A stretch of 64,000 nucleotides of DNA, from positions 70,586-134,585 of the forward strand of contig NZ_LMLZ01000023.1 in assembly GCF_001422735.1 (NCBI RefSeq). Reading direction: 5' to 3'. The position numbers and the translations under genes are program-made. This DNA is from Acidovorax sp. Leaf78. Its GTDB lineage: Bacteria; Pseudomonadota; Gammaproteobacteria; Burkholderiales; Burkholderiaceae_C. Positions 24,551 to 33,596 of this stretch are shown here, piece by piece. How positions within the stretch are numbered: the first letter of the stretch is position 1; each line of letters begins with the position of its first letter. The notes below the pieces were generated by a model. The model was not told the DNA's origin and made no database searches. It saw only the letters and a program-made list of their open reading frames with translations.

Positions 24551-24624
24551 AGTCGGACTCTTGTTCTAAAGGATCGGCGCGCTGCCGCCAGGCGTGCGCG
24601 CGTGCGTCGCTCAATCGACAGGCT

Positions 24625-25677
24625 TTACTGGAACTGCGACAGGAAGCGGATGTCGCCGTCAAAGAACAAGCGCAGGTCGTTCACGCCGTAGCGCAGCATG
24701 GTCAGGCGGTCGGGGCCCATGCCGAAGGCAAAGCCGATGTATTTTTCTGGGTCCAGGCCCATGTTGCGCACCACGTTCGGGTGCACCTGGCCGGAGCCGG
24801 CCACTTCCAGCCAGCGGCCGGCCAGCGGGCCGGTCTGGAACTGGATGTCGATCTCGGCGCTGGGCTCGGTGAAGGGGAAGAAGCTCGGGCGAAAGCGCAA
24901 GACCAGGTCGTCGCTTTCGAAGAACGTGCGGCAGAACGCCGTGAAGATGACCTTCAAATCCTTGAAGCTCACGTTTTCGCCGATCCACAGGCCTTCGCAC
25001 TGGTGGAACATGGGCGAGTGCGTGGCGTCGCTGTCCACCCGGTAGGTGCGGCCCGGCGCGATGACGCGGATCTCTGGCATGGGCTGGCCAGCGTCCAGCA
25101 GCGCACGGTTCTTCTTCACATGCTGCACCGCGTGGCGGATCTGCATCGGGCTGGTGTGGGTGCGCAGCAGGTTGGGGGCGGTGTCAGTGCCGCCCTCCAC
25201 GTAGAAAGTGTCGTGCATCGAACGCGCAGGATGGTCTTCCGGCGTGTTCAGTGCGGTGAAGTTGAACCAGTCGGTCTCGATCTCGGGGCCCTGGGCCACG
25301 TCGAACCCCATGGAGCCGAAGATGCCCTCGATGCGCTCGAGCGTGAGCGACACCGGGTGCAGCCCGCCCTGTCCGCGCTGGCGGCCCGGCAGGCTCACGT
25401 CCAGCGCTTCGGCCTTGAGCTGCACCTGCAGCTCGGCATCGGCCAGCGCCTGGCGCCGTGCCGTGAGAGCGGCTTCGATGGCCTGCTTGGCAACGTTGAT
25501 GGCGGCGCCGCGGGATTTCTTTTCCTCGACGGACAGCTGCGCCATGCCCTTCATGAGCTCGGTCACGCGGCCCGACTTGCCCAGAAACTGCGCCTTGGCG
25601 TTTTCCAGATCAGCAGGGGTGGCGCTTTGGGCAAACAGTTGCGTCGCGCTTTCGACCAGGGAATCCAACTCGTTCAT
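24625..25677 (-). CDS. pheS: phenylalanyl-tRNA synthetase alpha subunit
   Basis: The 350-residue class II synthetase has an N-terminal coiled coil (1 to 90), motif 1 near [15 protein letters not shown], motif 2 around the [12 protein letters not shown] and [12 protein letters not shown] segments, and motif 3 [14 protein letters not shown]. Length is normal. It lies 101 bp after rplT; the gap has no Phe-rich leader peptide but a dispersed palindromic repeat. Confidence 0.97.
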   Translation of the reverse strand: MNELDSLVESATQLFAQSATPADLENAKAQFLGKSGRVTELMKGMAQLSVEEKKSRGAAINVAKQAIEAALTARRQALADAELQVQLKAEALDVSLPGRQRGQGGLHPVSLTLERIEGIFGSMGFDVAQGPEIETDWFNFTALNTPEDHPARSMHDTFYVEGGTDTAPNLLRTHTSPMQIRHAVQHVKKNRALLDAGQPMPEIRVIAPGRTYRVDSDATHSPMFHQCEGLWIGENVSFKDLKVIFTAFCRTFFESDDLVLRFRPSFFPFTEPSAEIDIQFQTGPLAGRWLEVAGSGQVHPNVVRNMGLDPEKYIGFAFGMGPDRLTMLRYGVNDLRLFFDGDIRFLSQFQ

Positions 25678-25696
25678 ATCGACTCTTGAAAATGAA

Positions 25697-25764
25697 CAAG
25701 GGCTAGCGCTCTTTCAAGCCCTAGCCCTTGCTGTTATTGCGCAGGCAGCTATCAAAAAGATAGC
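25697..25764. repeat. dispersed palindromic repeat (AGCGCT/GCTATC family) between rplT and pheS
   Basis: Two hairpins stand side by side: CAAGGGCTAG with CTAGCCCTTG (25697-25706, 25721-25730) and GCTATC with GATAGC (25748-25753, 25759-25764). The same two-hairpin design recurs at 38932, 42589 and, degenerate, at 32103 and 45030. Confidence 0.7.
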
Positions 25765-25778
25765 CGCCCATCGTGAAC

Positions 25779-26138
25779 TCAAGCAGCCAGTTTGGCCTTG
25801 ACTTGGCTTACGATGCTGCCAAAGGCAGCCTTGTCGTGCACTGCGAGGTCGGCCAGCATCTTGCGGTCGATCTCGATGGATGCCTTCTTCAGGCCGTTGG
25901 TGAACTGGCTGTAAGTCAGGCCCAGTTCGCGCGAAGCGGCGTTGATACGGGCGATCCACAGTTGGCGGAACACGCGCTTCTTGTTGCGGCGGTCACGGTA
26001 GGCATATTGCCCAGCCTTCATTACCGCCTGTTTGGCGATACGGTAGACATTACCGCGGCGACCACGGAAACCCTTAGCAAGGGCGAGAACTTTCTTGTGA
26101 CGGGCACGGGCCGTTACACCACGTTTGACGCGAGGCAT
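25779..26138 (-). CDS. rplT: ribosomal protein L20
   Basis: The 119-residue basic protein has the L20 signatures [29 protein letters not shown] and [20 protein letters not shown]. It is a large-subunit assembly protein. Gene order and 25-bp spacing to rpmI are conserved. Confidence 0.98.
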   Translation of the reverse strand: MPRVKRGVTARARHKKVLALAKGFRGRRGNVYRIAKQAVMKAGQYAYRDRRNKKRVFRQLWIARINAASRELGLTYSQFTNGLKKASIEIDRKMLADLAVHDKAAFGSIVSQVKAKLAA

Positions 26139-26163
26139 GTATGTACTCCTTGTTCGTCGTTAA

Positions 26164-26367
26164 TTAAACGCCCATGCCGGGCAGCATTTGCGCGATGTGA
26201 CCCATATTGGTCTCATGCACAGCAACTGAACCACGCAATTGGCGCTTGTTCTTGGTGGTCTTCTTGGTCAAGATGTGACGCTTGAAGGCTTGACCGCGCT
26301 TGACGGTGCCACCGGGACGAACGCGGAAACGTTTTTTCGCGCTGCTCTTGGTCTTCATTTTGGGCAT
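26164..26367 (-). CDS. rpmI: ribosomal protein L35
   Basis: The 67-residue protein starts [16 protein letters not shown] and contains the [16 protein letters not shown] motif. An AAAAGGAG site precedes the ATG at 26367. The 206-bp gap to infC contains GCCGG/CCGGC hairpins and could carry an L20-responsive leader, which I could not verify. Confidence 0.97.
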   Translation of the reverse strand: MPKMKTKSSAKKRFRVRPGGTVKRGQAFKRHILTKKTTKNKRQLRGSVAVHETNMGHIAQMLPGMGV

Positions 26368-26573
26368 GTGAATGCTCCTTTTTCGTTGTGCTCGTGAGGC
26401 GTTTGCAAACCGATCTGCAAACTTGTTGGCCCCGAGCCACTTTTTCAGCCGGCTTGCACCGGCTGTGCGGCAGCGCGTGAACACTGCCTATCGCCAGGCC
26501 TGCCCCTTGCGGAGCGGACCCGGCAAATTCTGTCTCTATCTCTATGTCTCTCTGTGCGGCAGTGCCGCCCGCC
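26368..26573 (-). promoter_or_regulatory. infC-rpmI intergenic leader
   Basis: This 206-bp gap holds no gene. It has a GCCGG...CCGGC hairpin at about 26451-26466 and, near the infC stop, a run of GAGAYA repeats (26530-26557). In Escherichia coli the region before rpmI binds L20; a similar role here is only an inference from position. Confidence 0.3.
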
Positions 26574-27176
26574 TCAGGCAGCGCTGCCCGAAGGCGCGCT
26601 TTCAGTGGCAGCTGGCTTGGCGGCAGCGATCTTCTTCTTGCCAGGCGCAATCATCATGATCATCTGGCGGCCTTCCAGCTTGGGAAACTGCTCGATGATG
26701 ATGGAGTCGGCCAGCTCATCGCGAATGCGGTTGAGCAGTGCCAGACCCAGCTCCTGGTGCGTGATTTCGCGGCCGCGAAAACGCAGCGTGATCTTGCACT
26801 TGTCACCCTCCGCCAGAAAGCGGCGGATGTTGCGCATCTTGATGTTGTAGTCGCCATCGTCCGTACCCGGACGGAATTTGACTTCCTTGATCTCGATGAC
26901 CGTCTGCTTGGCCTTGGCTTCAGCAGCGCGCTTTTGTTCCTGGTACTTGAACTTGCCGTAGTCCATCAGGCGGCACACCGGCGGATTCGCTGTGGCAGCG
27001 ATTTCCACCAGATCCACATCCAGCTCGCCCGCCATACGCAGGGCTTCCATGAGGCTGACCACGCCCAAAGGCTCATTCTCTGGCCCGGACAGACGGACTT
27101 CCGGGGCCATGATTTCACGGTTCAGGCGGTGCTTGCGCTCTTCACGGTGGCGACGATCACGAAATTCAGTAGCGAT
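26574..27176 (-). CDS. infC: translation initiation factor IF-3 with a non-canonical ATC start
   Basis: The IF-3 fold is clear: IF3-N with [21 protein letters not shown] and [13 protein letters not shown]3-C with [16 protein letters not shown] and [12 protein letters not shown]. An in-frame ATG exists at 27110, but the conserved basic N terminus ([20 protein letters not shown]) begins at ATC 27176, which has a GGAAG site at good distance. A rare AUU/AUC start is the basis of IF-3 autoregulation in other bacteria, so I take ATC as the start. The product is 200 residues with an Ala/Lys-rich tail. Confidence 0.92.
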   Translation of the reverse strand: MATEFRDRRHREERKHRLNREIMAPEVRLSGPENEPLGVVSLMEALRMAGELDVDLVEIAATANPPVCRLMDYGKFKYQEQKRAAEAKAKQTVIEIKEVKFRPGTDDGDYNIKMRNIRRFLAEGDKCKITLRFRGREITHQELGLALLNRIRDELADSIIIEQFPKLEGRQMIMMIAPGKKKIAAAKPAATESAPSGSAA

Positions 27177-27262
27177 GGCTATCTTCCTTCAATCAAAATA
27201 CTACAAAAAATGTAGCTACAACCGCACAGCTGGCGCGCGACAAAGCACGATTTGAATCAAAC

Positions 27263-29200
27263 TCAGGCTTTGGTGGCGATGTCTTGGGCGATCAACTCAG
27301 CGAACGCTTCAATGGACATCACGCCGAGGTCACGATTACCCCGGGCGCGCACTGCGACGGCTCCTGCAGCCTTTTCCTTGTCGCCCGCGACGAGGATGTA
27401 CGGCAGCTTTTGCAACGAATGCTCCCGTATTTTATACGTAATCTTCTCGTTGCGCAGATCTACCGCCACCCTAAGGTCTTGATTCGGCAGTGCTTTTTCA
27501 AGCTTTGCGGCAATTTCGCGACAGTAATCGGCCTGTGCGTCGGTGATATTGAGCACCGCCACCTGCACCGGAGCCAGCCACACGGGGAAGGCGCCAGCGT
27601 AGTGCTCGATCAGCATGCCGATGAAACGCTCCATGCTGCCCACGGTGGCGCGGTGCAGCATCAGCGGGCGCTTGCGAGTGCCGTCCTCGGCCACGTATTC
27701 GGCGTCCAGGCGCTCGGGCAGGTTCGGGTCGATCTGCATCGTGCCGCATTGCCACTGGCGGCCCAGCGCGTCTTTCAGCGTGTACTCGATCTTGGGGCCG
27801 TAGAAGGCGCCCTCGCCCTCGGCGATCTCGAACTCGCAGCCCGAGTGGCGCAGGCCGTCCATCAGCGCCTTCTCGGCGCGGTCCCACGATTCGTCGGTGC
27901 CGATGCGCGCGGCCGGCCGCGTGGCCACCTTGTAGATGATGTTGGTGAAGCCGAAGTCCTTGTAGACCTTCTGCACCAGCGCCGTGTAGTTGGCGCACTC
28001 TTCCAGCACCTGCTCTTCGGTACAGAAGATGTGGCCGTCGTCCTGCGTGAAGCCGCGCACGCGCATGATGCCGTGCAGGCCGCCGGTGGGCTCGTTGCGG
28101 TGGCAGGCACCGAATTCGCCGTACCGCAGCGGCAGGTCGCGGTAGCTCTTGATGCCCTGCTTGTAGATCAGGATGTGGCCGGGGCAGTTCATCGGCTTGA
28201 GCGCGTACTCGCGCTTTTCCGACTCGGTGGTGAACATGTTCTCGTGGTACTTGTCCCAGTGGCCGGTCTTCTCCCACAGCTGCTTGTCCAGGATCTGCGG
28301 GCCCTTGACCTCCTGGTAGCCGTTGTTGCGGTACACGCGGCGCATGTACTGCTCCACCTCCTGCCACAGGGCCCAGCCCTTGGGGTGCCAGAACACGGTG
28401 CCGGGCGAGTGCTCGTCCATGTGGAACAGGTCGAGCTCGCGGCCCAGCTTGCGGTGGTCGCGCTTTTCGGCCTCTTCCAGCATGGTGAGATACTGCTGCA
28501 ACTCGTCCTTCGTCGCCCAGGCCGTGCCGTAGATGCGCTGCAGCATCTCGTTGCGGTGGTCGCCGCGCCAGTAGGCACCGGCCACCTTCATCAGCTTGAA
28601 GAATTTGAGCTTGCCGGTGCTGGGCACGTGGGGGCCGCGGCACAGGTCTTCGAACGCGCCTTCGCGGTACAGGCTCACATCCTCGTTGCTGGGGATGCTG
28701 GCGATGATCTCGGCCTTGTAGTTCTCGCCCAGACCCTTGAAATACGCCACCGCCTCATCGCGCGGCAGCACGCGGCGCGACACGGGCTCGTCCTTGGCGG
28801 CCAGCTCGGTCATGCGCTTTTCGATGGCGACCAGGTCTTCAGGCGTGAAGGGGCGCTTGTACGCAAAGTCGTAGAAGAAGCCGTTCTCGATCACCGGGCC
28901 GATGGTGACCTGGGCTTCCGGGAACAGATCCTTGACGGCGTAGGCCAGCAAGTGGGCGGTGGAGTGGCGGATTACGTCCAGGCCATCGGCATCCTTGGCC
29001 GTCACGATGGACAGCGGGCTGTCGGCCGTGATCTGGTAGCTGGTGTCCACGACCTTGAAGCCTTCACCACCTTCGGCGGGGATCTTGCCGGCCAGGGCCG
29101 CCTTGGCCAGGCCGGTGCCGATCGAGGCGGCCACTTCAGCGACCGTGACCGGGCCGGGAAACTCGCGCTGCGAACCATCGGGAAGGGTGATGTGAATCAT
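27263..29200 (-). CDS. thrS: threonyl-tRNA synthetase
   Basis: The 645-residue enzyme has the N-terminal TGS domain (1 to 60), the HxxxH editing domain ([13 protein letters not shown]), the class II core with the zinc-site MNCPGH and [17 protein letters not shown], and the C-terminal anticodon-binding domain. It is first in the translation operon. Its upstream region holds a Thr-codon leader peptide and a terminator, so transcription of the operon is probably controlled by threonyl-tRNA charging (see the attenuator entry). Confidence 0.98.
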   Translation of the reverse strand: MIHITLPDGSQREFPGPVTVAEVAASIGTGLAKAALAGKIPAEGGEGFKVVDTSYQITADSPLSIVTAKDADGLDVIRHSTAHLLAYAVKDLFPEAQVTIGPVIENGFFYDFAYKRPFTPEDLVAIEKRMTELAAKDEPVSRRVLPRDEAVAYFKGLGENYKAEIIASIPSNEDVSLYREGAFEDLCRGPHVPSTGKLKFFKLMKVAGAYWRGDHRNEMLQRIYGTAWATKDELQQYLTMLEEAEKRDHRKLGRELDLFHMDEHSPGTVFWHPKGWALWQEVEQYMRRVYRNNGYQEVKGPQILDKQLWEKTGHWDKYHENMFTTESEKREYALKPMNCPGHILIYKQGIKSYRDLPLRYGEFGACHRNEPTGGLHGIMRVRGFTQDDGHIFCTEEQVLEECANYTALVQKVYKDFGFTNIIYKVATRPAARIGTDESWDRAEKALMDGLRHSGCEFEIAEGEGAFYGPKIEYTLKDALGRQWQCGTMQIDPNLPERLDAEYVAEDGTRKRPLMLHRATVGSMERFIGMLIEHYAGAFPVWLAPVQVAVLNITDAQADYCREIAAKLEKALPNQDLRVAVDLRNEKITYKIREHSLQKLPYILVAGDKEKAAGAVAVRARGNRDLGVMSIEAFAELIAQDIATKA

Positions 29201-29276
29201 GGGACGACTGCTCTTTCTTTGGAATCAGTACGAAAAGGTATGAGGGTGGGTGCGGGCACGCGCCAGGCCCAAAAAC

Positions 29277-29305
29277 AAAAAAGCGCGGAACAGGTCCGCG
29301 CTTTT
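29277..29305 (-). terminator. attenuator terminator upstream of thrS (segments 3:4)
   Basis: On the minus strand AAAAGCGCGGA (29305-29295) pairs perfectly over 11 bp with TCCGCGCTTTT (29289-29279) around a five-base loop, and is followed by TTTTTTGTTTTT. It stands about 75 bp upstream of the thrS start, so transcripts must pass it to reach the operon. Confidence 0.85.
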
Positions 29306-29329
29306 GGAGGGGTGTGCAATCTCGTGCAG

Positions 29330-29380
29330 GCGCGAACAGCCAGCCTTAACGGCCGGTCGACATCTCCGATGTAGTTCGCG
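29330..29380 (-). promoter_or_regulatory. attenuator control region of thrS (segments 1 and 2)
   Basis: CGCGAAC at 29380-29374 pairs with GTTCGCG at 29337-29331 (7 bp), enclosing two small hairpins: ACATC/GATGT at 29372-29360 and CCGGCC/GGCTGG, one mismatch, at 29356-29340. The second strand can instead pair as TTCGCGC with GCGCGGA of the terminator 5' arm, destroying the terminator. The first strand lies inside the Thr codons of the leader peptide. This is the 1:2, 2:3, 3:4 scheme of ribosome-mediated attenuation. Confidence 0.75.
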
Positions 29381-29387
29381 GTGTCAT
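29346..29387 (-). CDS. threonine-rich leader peptide of the thrS operon
   Basis: ATG 29387 opens a 13-codon frame ending at TAA 29346. Four of its 13 residues are threonine (ACA, ACT, ACA, ACC), clustered in MTPRTTSEMSTGR. AAAGG lies ten bases upstream as a possible ribosome-binding site. The same frame is open from ATG 29432 (28 codons), but that start overlaps a likely -10 element. Stalling at the first Thr codons would cover control segment 1 and favour the antiterminator. I infer a thrL-like sensor peptide; translation is unproven. Confidence 0.6.
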   Translation of the reverse strand: MTPRTTSEMSTGR

Positions 29388-29430
29388 AACCAGATTGCCT
29401 TTCTCGCTCTTGTGCAGTGAATTTGCCCAC

Positions 29431-29436
29431 ATTTTA
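29431..29436 (-). promoter_or_regulatory. candidate -10 of the thrS operon promoter
   Basis: TAAAAT on the minus strand lies between the aceA terminator and the leader peptide, about 45 bp upstream of ATG 29387. No good -35 hexamer is visible 17 bp further up, where the terminator U-tract lies, so this is a weak assignment. Confidence 0.35.
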
Positions 29437-29450
29437 ACCCCGACCCAAGC

Positions 29451-29481
29451 AAAAAAGCCCGAAGCGGGTGCTTCGGGCTTT
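29451..29481. terminator. terminator of aceA
   Basis: AAAGCCCGAAGC (29454-29465) and GCTTCGGGCTTT (29470-29481) form a 12-bp stem with a GGGT loop; on the minus strand a run of six T follows. It separates aceA from the thrS leader. Confidence 0.9.
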
Positions 29482-29552
29482 ACAGACTGTCGGGTTTTGA
29501 TGGGTTTTGCGCCACACCGAGGCGGCGCAAAACCTCTCCATCCGCCCGCTGA

Positions 29553-30884
29553 TCAGTGGAACTGCTCTTCTTCGGTCGAACCCGTCAGGGCCTTCACGCT
29601 GGACGAGCCGCCCTGGATCACCGTGGTCACGTCGTCGAAGTAGCCTGCGCCCACTTCCTGCTGGTGCGACACGAAGGTGTAGCCCTTGTCGCGTGCGGCA
29701 AATTCTGGCTCTTGCACCATGTTCACGTAGTGCTTCATGCCTTCGCCGTTGGCGTAAGCGTGGGCGAACTGGAAGGTGTTGAACCAGTTGATGTGGATGC
29801 CGGCCAGCGTGATGAACTGGTACTTGTAGCCCAGTGCCGACAGGTCTTCCTGGAACGACGCGATCTGGCTGTCGTTGAGGTTCTTCTTCCAGTTGAACGA
29901 TGGCGAGCAGTTGTACGACAGCAGCTTGCCGGGGCAGGCGGCGTGCACGGCCTGGGCAAATTCACGGGCGAAGCCGATGTCTGGCACGCCGGTTTCGCAC
30001 CACACCAAGTCGGCGTAGGGGGCGTAGGCCACGCCGCGGCTGATGGCTTGCTCCAGGCCGTTCTTCACGCGGTAGAAGCCTTCTTGCGTGCGCTCGCCGG
30101 TCAGGAAGGGCTTGTCGTTGGCGTCGTGGTCGGACGTGATCAGGTTGGCGGCTTCTGCGTCGGTGCGGGCCAGCACGATGGTGGACACGCCCATCACGTC
30201 AGCGGCAAAACGTGCGGAGATCAGCTTTTCGCAGGCTTCCTGCGTGGGCACCAGCACCTTGCCACCCATGTGGCCGCACTTCTTGACGGCGGCCAGCTGG
30301 TCTTCGAAGTGAACGCCTGCAGCGCCCGACTGGATCATGTTCTTCATGAGTTCGAAGGCGTTCAGCACGCCGCCGAAACCGGCTTCCGCGTCGGCCACGA
30401 TGGGCAGGAAGTAGTCGATGAATTCCTTGTCGCCGGGGTTGATGCCGCGGCCCCACTGGATTTCGTCAGCGCGCTTGAAGGTGTTGTTGATGCGGCGGAC
30501 CATGGTGGGCACCGAGTCGTAGGCGTACAGCGACTGGTCGGGATACATGGTCTCGGACGTGTTGCCGTCAGCGGCCACTTGCCAGCCCGACAGGTACACG
30601 GCTTCCAGGCCTGCCTTGGCCTGCTGCATGGCCTGGCCGGCGGAGATAGCGCCGAACGCGTTCACGTAGCCCTTCTTGGCGCCGCCGTTGATCTTGTCCC
30701 ACAGCTTTTCAGCGCCGCGCTTGGCCAGCGTGTGCTCGATGGGCAGCGAGCCGCGCAGACGCACCACGTCGGCAGCGGAGTAGCCGCGCTTCACACCCTT
30801 CCAGCGGGGGTTCTGGGCCCAGTCTTTTTCCAGGGCGGCAATTTGCTGTTCGCGGCTCAGTTGTTCGTTGAGGGATTGGGGCAT
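29553..30884 (-). CDS. aceA: isocitrate lyase
   Basis: The 443-residue protein has the catalytic KKCGH motif, the SGWQVAAD and [13 protein letters not shown] segments near the N terminus, and the NCSPSFNW and [11 protein letters not shown] blocks of the ICL family. It cleaves isocitrate to glyoxylate and succinate in the glyoxylate shunt for growth on acetate and fatty acids. I chose MPQSLNEQ (30884) as start; an upstream in-frame GTG/ATG region is not conserved-looking. The next 350 bp upstream carry several palindromes, so expression is likely tightly regulated by carbon source. Confidence 0.97.
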   Translation of the reverse strand: MPQSLNEQLSREQQIAALEKDWAQNPRWKGVKRGYSAADVVRLRGSLPIEHTLAKRGAEKLWDKINGGAKKGYVNAFGAISAGQAMQQAKAGLEAVYLSGWQVAADGNTSETMYPDQSLYAYDSVPTMVRRINNTFKRADEIQWGRGINPGDKEFIDYFLPIVADAEAGFGGVLNAFELMKNMIQSGAAGVHFEDQLAAVKKCGHMGGKVLVPTQEACEKLISARFAADVMGVSTIVLARTDAEAANLITSDHDANDKPFLTGERTQEGFYRVKNGLEQAISRGVAYAPYADLVWCETGVPDIGFAREFAQAVHAACPGKLLSYNCSPSFNWKKNLNDSQIASFQEDLSALGYKYQFITLAGIHINWFNTFQFAHAYANGEGMKHYVNMVQEPEFAARDKGYTFVSHQQEVGAGYFDDVTTVIQGGSSSVKALTGSTEEEQFH

Positions 30885-31237
30885 GGGGATCACTCCGAAG
30901 GTTGGTTGAAAACGCCGGGCTGCTGGTGCCGCCCTTGGAGACAACTTTAAGTCTTCTATAAGACTTGAGCAAGCTCTTATGTCTTATACAAGAGATAAAT
31001 TTTTTCCTTGCAAAACAACAGCTTAAACACGCAATTTCTCAATACAGAAATTGATTTCTCATATCGAGAAAAATTGCGGCAATGCAACATCTATCGCGTT
31101 TTGCCATGTGGAATCAAAATTCCGTATCGCAAAATTACATGGCCTGGATCGACTGATCGTAGCGATGCCGTGTGCCAGCCGTCGCATCACCCTGCGCTCA
31201 CCCCCTCCGTACTCCTCTCCTTTGCGCGCCCAGACGG
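30885..31237 (-). promoter_or_regulatory. aceA upstream region with multiple operator-like palindromes
   Basis: No gene is supported in this 353-bp AT-rich gap. Perfect inverted repeats stand out: AAGTCTT-CTAT-AAGACTT (30949-30966), CTCTT...AAGAG (30974-30994), CAATTTCT-CAATAC-AGAAATTG (31032-31053) and TTTCTC-ATATC-GAGAAA (31055-31071). A further GGAAT-CAAA-ATTCC lies near 31110-31123. The first two share the TCTTAT/AAGACTT core and look like one regulator; the next two look like IclR-type sites. Confidence 0.7.
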
Positions 31238-31642
31238 TCACAAGAACTTCACCCAATCCCCTTCCGGAACGCGCGCGGCCGACAGCACGTAGCGGGGGTT
31301 GATCTCGTACACCAGGCAGGGCAACGGCTCACCATTCACTTCGACGTCGATCTCGCGCTTGATGTACTCGTCCGTGGGGTTCTCACCCAGCGACTCGATC
31401 TCGTCCAGCACGTCTTCGAGCGCGGGCTCGATGGCGTAGACCTCGCCGTACACCCATTCGGCCCCACCGAGCGTGACGCCCGGGTAGGCGCCCAGGTGGT
31501 ACAGGATGCCGGCAATGCGCCCCCGCCCCACGAACAAGGGCGGCGGCTCCAGGCGCGTGATGTCGTTGCTGCAGCCCTGGCGCAGGGTGCCGTACACAAA
31601 AACCCAGCGGGACGGCGGAAGGGGGCTGGTTTCGTCGGGCAT
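31238..31642 (-). CDS. gamma-glutamylcyclotransferase-family protein
   Basis: About 134 residues from ATG 31642. The FVYGTLRQG motif near the N terminus and the ALEDVLDEIESLG and YIKREIDV segments identify the GGCT/AIG2-like fold, with the glycine-rich substrate loop YGTLR and a likely catalytic acid in the middle. Such proteins cleave gamma-glutamyl amines or peptides. The substrate here is unknown. GTG 31651 is an alternative start. Confidence 0.88.
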   Translation of the reverse strand: MPDETSPLPPSRWVFVYGTLRQGCSNDITRLEPPPLFVGRGRIAGILYHLGAYPGVTLGGAEWVYGEVYAIEPALEDVLDEIESLGENPTDEYIKREIDVEVNGEPLPCLVYEINPRYVLSAARVPEGDWVKFL

Positions 31643-31680
31643 GATGCGCACTCATTTTTTGTTGAACAGCCCGCAGTTTA

Positions 31681-32628
31681 GTGACCACTCCCAGCCGCCC
31701 CTTCGCCTACCTGTGCCTGGCCCTGAGCATGGCGCTGGTGGGCAGCTACGTGGCGCTGTCCAAACCGCTGGCTGCGGTGCTGCCGGTGTTTCTGCTGGCC
31801 TGGATGCGGTTCGGCATCGGCGGCGTCGCCATGGTGCATTGGCTGCGCAAGCCGGCCAACGAGCCCCCGCTCGCCCCACAAACCAAGCGCCTGTTGTTCC
31901 TGGAATCGTTTCTGGGCAACGTGATGTTCACGATCTGCATGCTGTATGGGGTGACGCTGACCGATGCGATCTCTGCCGGCGTGACGCTGGCGGCCATTCC
32001 GGCCGCTGTGGCCGTGATGGGCTGGGCGTTTTTGAAAGAGCGCGTGGCGCCGCGCACCTGGGCGGCGGTGGTGTGTGCGGTGTTCGGCATTGCGCTGTTC
32101 GCGCTATCAAAACCAGAGCTGACAGCGCACGCTGGGCAAGCGGTAGACGGCAAAAACAGCCACAACCTGGTGTGGCTGGGCCAGTTGCTGTTGGTGGGCG
32201 CTGTGCTGTGCGAGGCGGCATACACCGTCATCGGCAAGAAGCTCACGGGCAGCCTGGGGCCCAAGCGCATCACCTCGCTCATCAACCTGTGGGGCTTTGT
32301 GCTGACCACACCGGCAGGCCTGTACGTGGCGCTGGGCTTTGACTTCGGGGCCGTCGGCTGGACCACCTGGGCGCTGCTGGTGTTCTATGCGCTGGCTGCG
32401 TGCATGTGGACGGTGTGGCTGTGGATGACCGGGCTCAAGGCCGTGCCCGCAGCGCAAGGCGGCGTGTTCTCGGTGCTGCTGCCGTTGAGCGCCGCCCTGG
32501 TGGGCGTGCTGGCGCTGGGCGAATCGCTCACGGGTCTGCAGCTGTTCGCTTTCGTGATTGCGCTGGCCAGCGTGCTGCTGGCCACCCTGCCCTCGCGGGC
32601 GGCCTTGCGGCTGGGCCGCCGCGGCTGA
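31681..32628 (+). CDS. EamA-family DMT transporter
   Basis: The 315-residue membrane protein has ten predicted helices arranged as two EamA repeats (about 10 to 140 and 165 to 300), ending in a basic tail. It is a drug/metabolite-type inner-membrane exporter of unknown substrate. The start is GTG 31681, divergent from the cyclotransferase gene with a 38-bp gap. The segment between the two halves (residues 140 to 160, SKPELTAHAGQAVDGKN) is encoded by DNA resembling the dispersed GCTATC/AGCGCT repeat. Confidence 0.88.
   Translation: MTTPSRPFAYLCLALSMALVGSYVALSKPLAAVLPVFLLAWMRFGIGGVAMVHWLRKPANEPPLAPQTKRLLFLESFLGNVMFTICMLYGVTLTDAISAGVTLAAIPAAVAVMGWAFLKERVAPRTWAAVVCAVFGIALFALSKPELTAHAGQAVDGKNSHNLVWLGQLLLVGAVLCEAAYTVIGKKLTGSLGPKRITSLINLWGFVLTTPAGLYVALGFDFGAVGWTTWALLVFYALAACMWTVWLWMTGLKAVPAAQGGVFSVLLPLSAALVGVLALGESLTGLQLFAFVIALASVLLATLPSRAALRLGRRG
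32103..32153. repeat. degenerate copy of the dispersed repeat inside the EamA gene
   Basis: GCTATCAAAACCAGAGCTG is followed by CAGCGCACGCTG and CAAGCGGTAG, matching the order GCTATC...GAGC, CAGCGC...CAAGCG of intergenic copies with several changes. It is read in frame as a hydrophilic loop between the two membrane halves. Confidence 0.45.
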
Positions 32629-32673
32629 CGCGGCCAGGGGGTCGGCGGGTCGGTCGGCCAGCCGGTAAGGGGG

Positions 32674-33186
32674 TCAGGCGTGCAGGGCCGTGGCGCTGAC
32701 GACGATGCCGTCGGCATCGGCATACAGCCAGTCGCCCGGGCGCACCCACACGCCCTGCACCTGCACCGGCACGTCACGCTGGCCCTCCCCGCGCCGCTCG
32801 GTGGGCAGCGGGATGAGCGCCAGCGCGCGGATGCCCACGGCCGCTGCGTTCAGCTCGGCGACATCGCGCACGCAGCCGTCCACCACCAGCCCGGCCCAGC
32901 CGTTGCGCGCCGCAGCCGCCGCCAGGTTGCCGCCCACCAGCGCGCGGCGCAGCGAGCCGCCGCCGTCGACCACCAGCACCCGCCCTTCGCCCGGCGATTC
33001 GACAGCGGCCTTGACCTGGGTGTTGTCCTCGTGGCATTTGACGGTGCTCACCGGCCCGCTGAAATGCGCCACGCCGCCGAAGGCCTGGAACGCAGGCGGG
33101 AGCACCCGAAAGGCGCCGCTGGTGTCGGCTTTGTGGACGTCGCAGAAATCGCAGGTGCTGAAGGCGGCGGCAGAAGCTGTCGTCAT
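32674..33186 (-). CDS. RraA-family protein (regulator of RNase E activity A-like / HMG aldolase-like)
   Basis: The 170-residue protein starts FSTCDFCDVHKAD and has FSGPVSTVKCHEDN, the glycine-rich VVDGGGSLRRALVGGNLA loop and the GWAGLVVDGCVRDV motif with the conserved R-D pair. This is the RraA fold; family members inhibit RNase E or act as HMG/CHA aldolases. The sequence favours assignment to the group often named RraA. It ends just after the convergent EamA gene. Confidence 0.9.
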   Translation of the reverse strand: MTTASAAAFSTCDFCDVHKADTSGAFRVLPPAFQAFGGVAHFSGPVSTVKCHEDNTQVKAAVESPGEGRVLVVDGGGSLRRALVGGNLAAAAARNGWAGLVVDGCVRDVAELNAAAVGIRALALIPLPTERRGEGQRDVPVQVQGVWVRPGDWLYADADGIVVSATALHA

Positions 33187-33596
33187 GGGCAGAGACCTTT
33201 CATGTCGTTGAAGGGGTTGAGACGGGGTTGGGCGCTGGCTGGAAGCCTGCCGCCGGCAGCGCGGCGGCCTGGCCTGCGCACGGGTGGCCATTGTTGCGCA
33301 GCCAACGCTGGAGGGGGCTCGCGGGTGGCCAAAGAATGCGCTTCCAAGCGCACCCGACGCCACCCGAAATGTCAGCCGCGGGCCGCCCAAAATGCGCGCT
33401 GCACACCCTGCGGGACCAGAAAAGGCGGGCCAAAGCACCGACTTTGAAGCCGCCAGAGGGCACCACAGCTACAAATCGAGGCAAAAAAAGCGGTTTCTCC
33501 CTTGGAAACGCGTTTTTTTCCCAGTAGCATCGGCCTGCCAGTGGGACAGCCTTGCTTTCGCTGGTGAAGATTGACGTCCAACTAGGAAAACCCAAC

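Noticed and set aside
25678..25778. Search for a PheM-like leader peptide before pheS
   Set aside because: The only short frame here (MGGYLFDSC...) has a single Phe and lies in a dispersed repeat. No attenuator logic is visible.
27284..29374. 696-codon plus-strand frame opposite thrS
   Set aside because: ThrS on the minus strand is fully conserved. The opposite frame is a by-product of third-position GC bias.
29197..29430. 77-codon frame ending in an overlap with the thrS start
   Set aside because: It reads through the attenuator hairpins with an Arg/Cys/Pro-rich product of no known kind. The Thr-codon leader frame in another register explains the region better.
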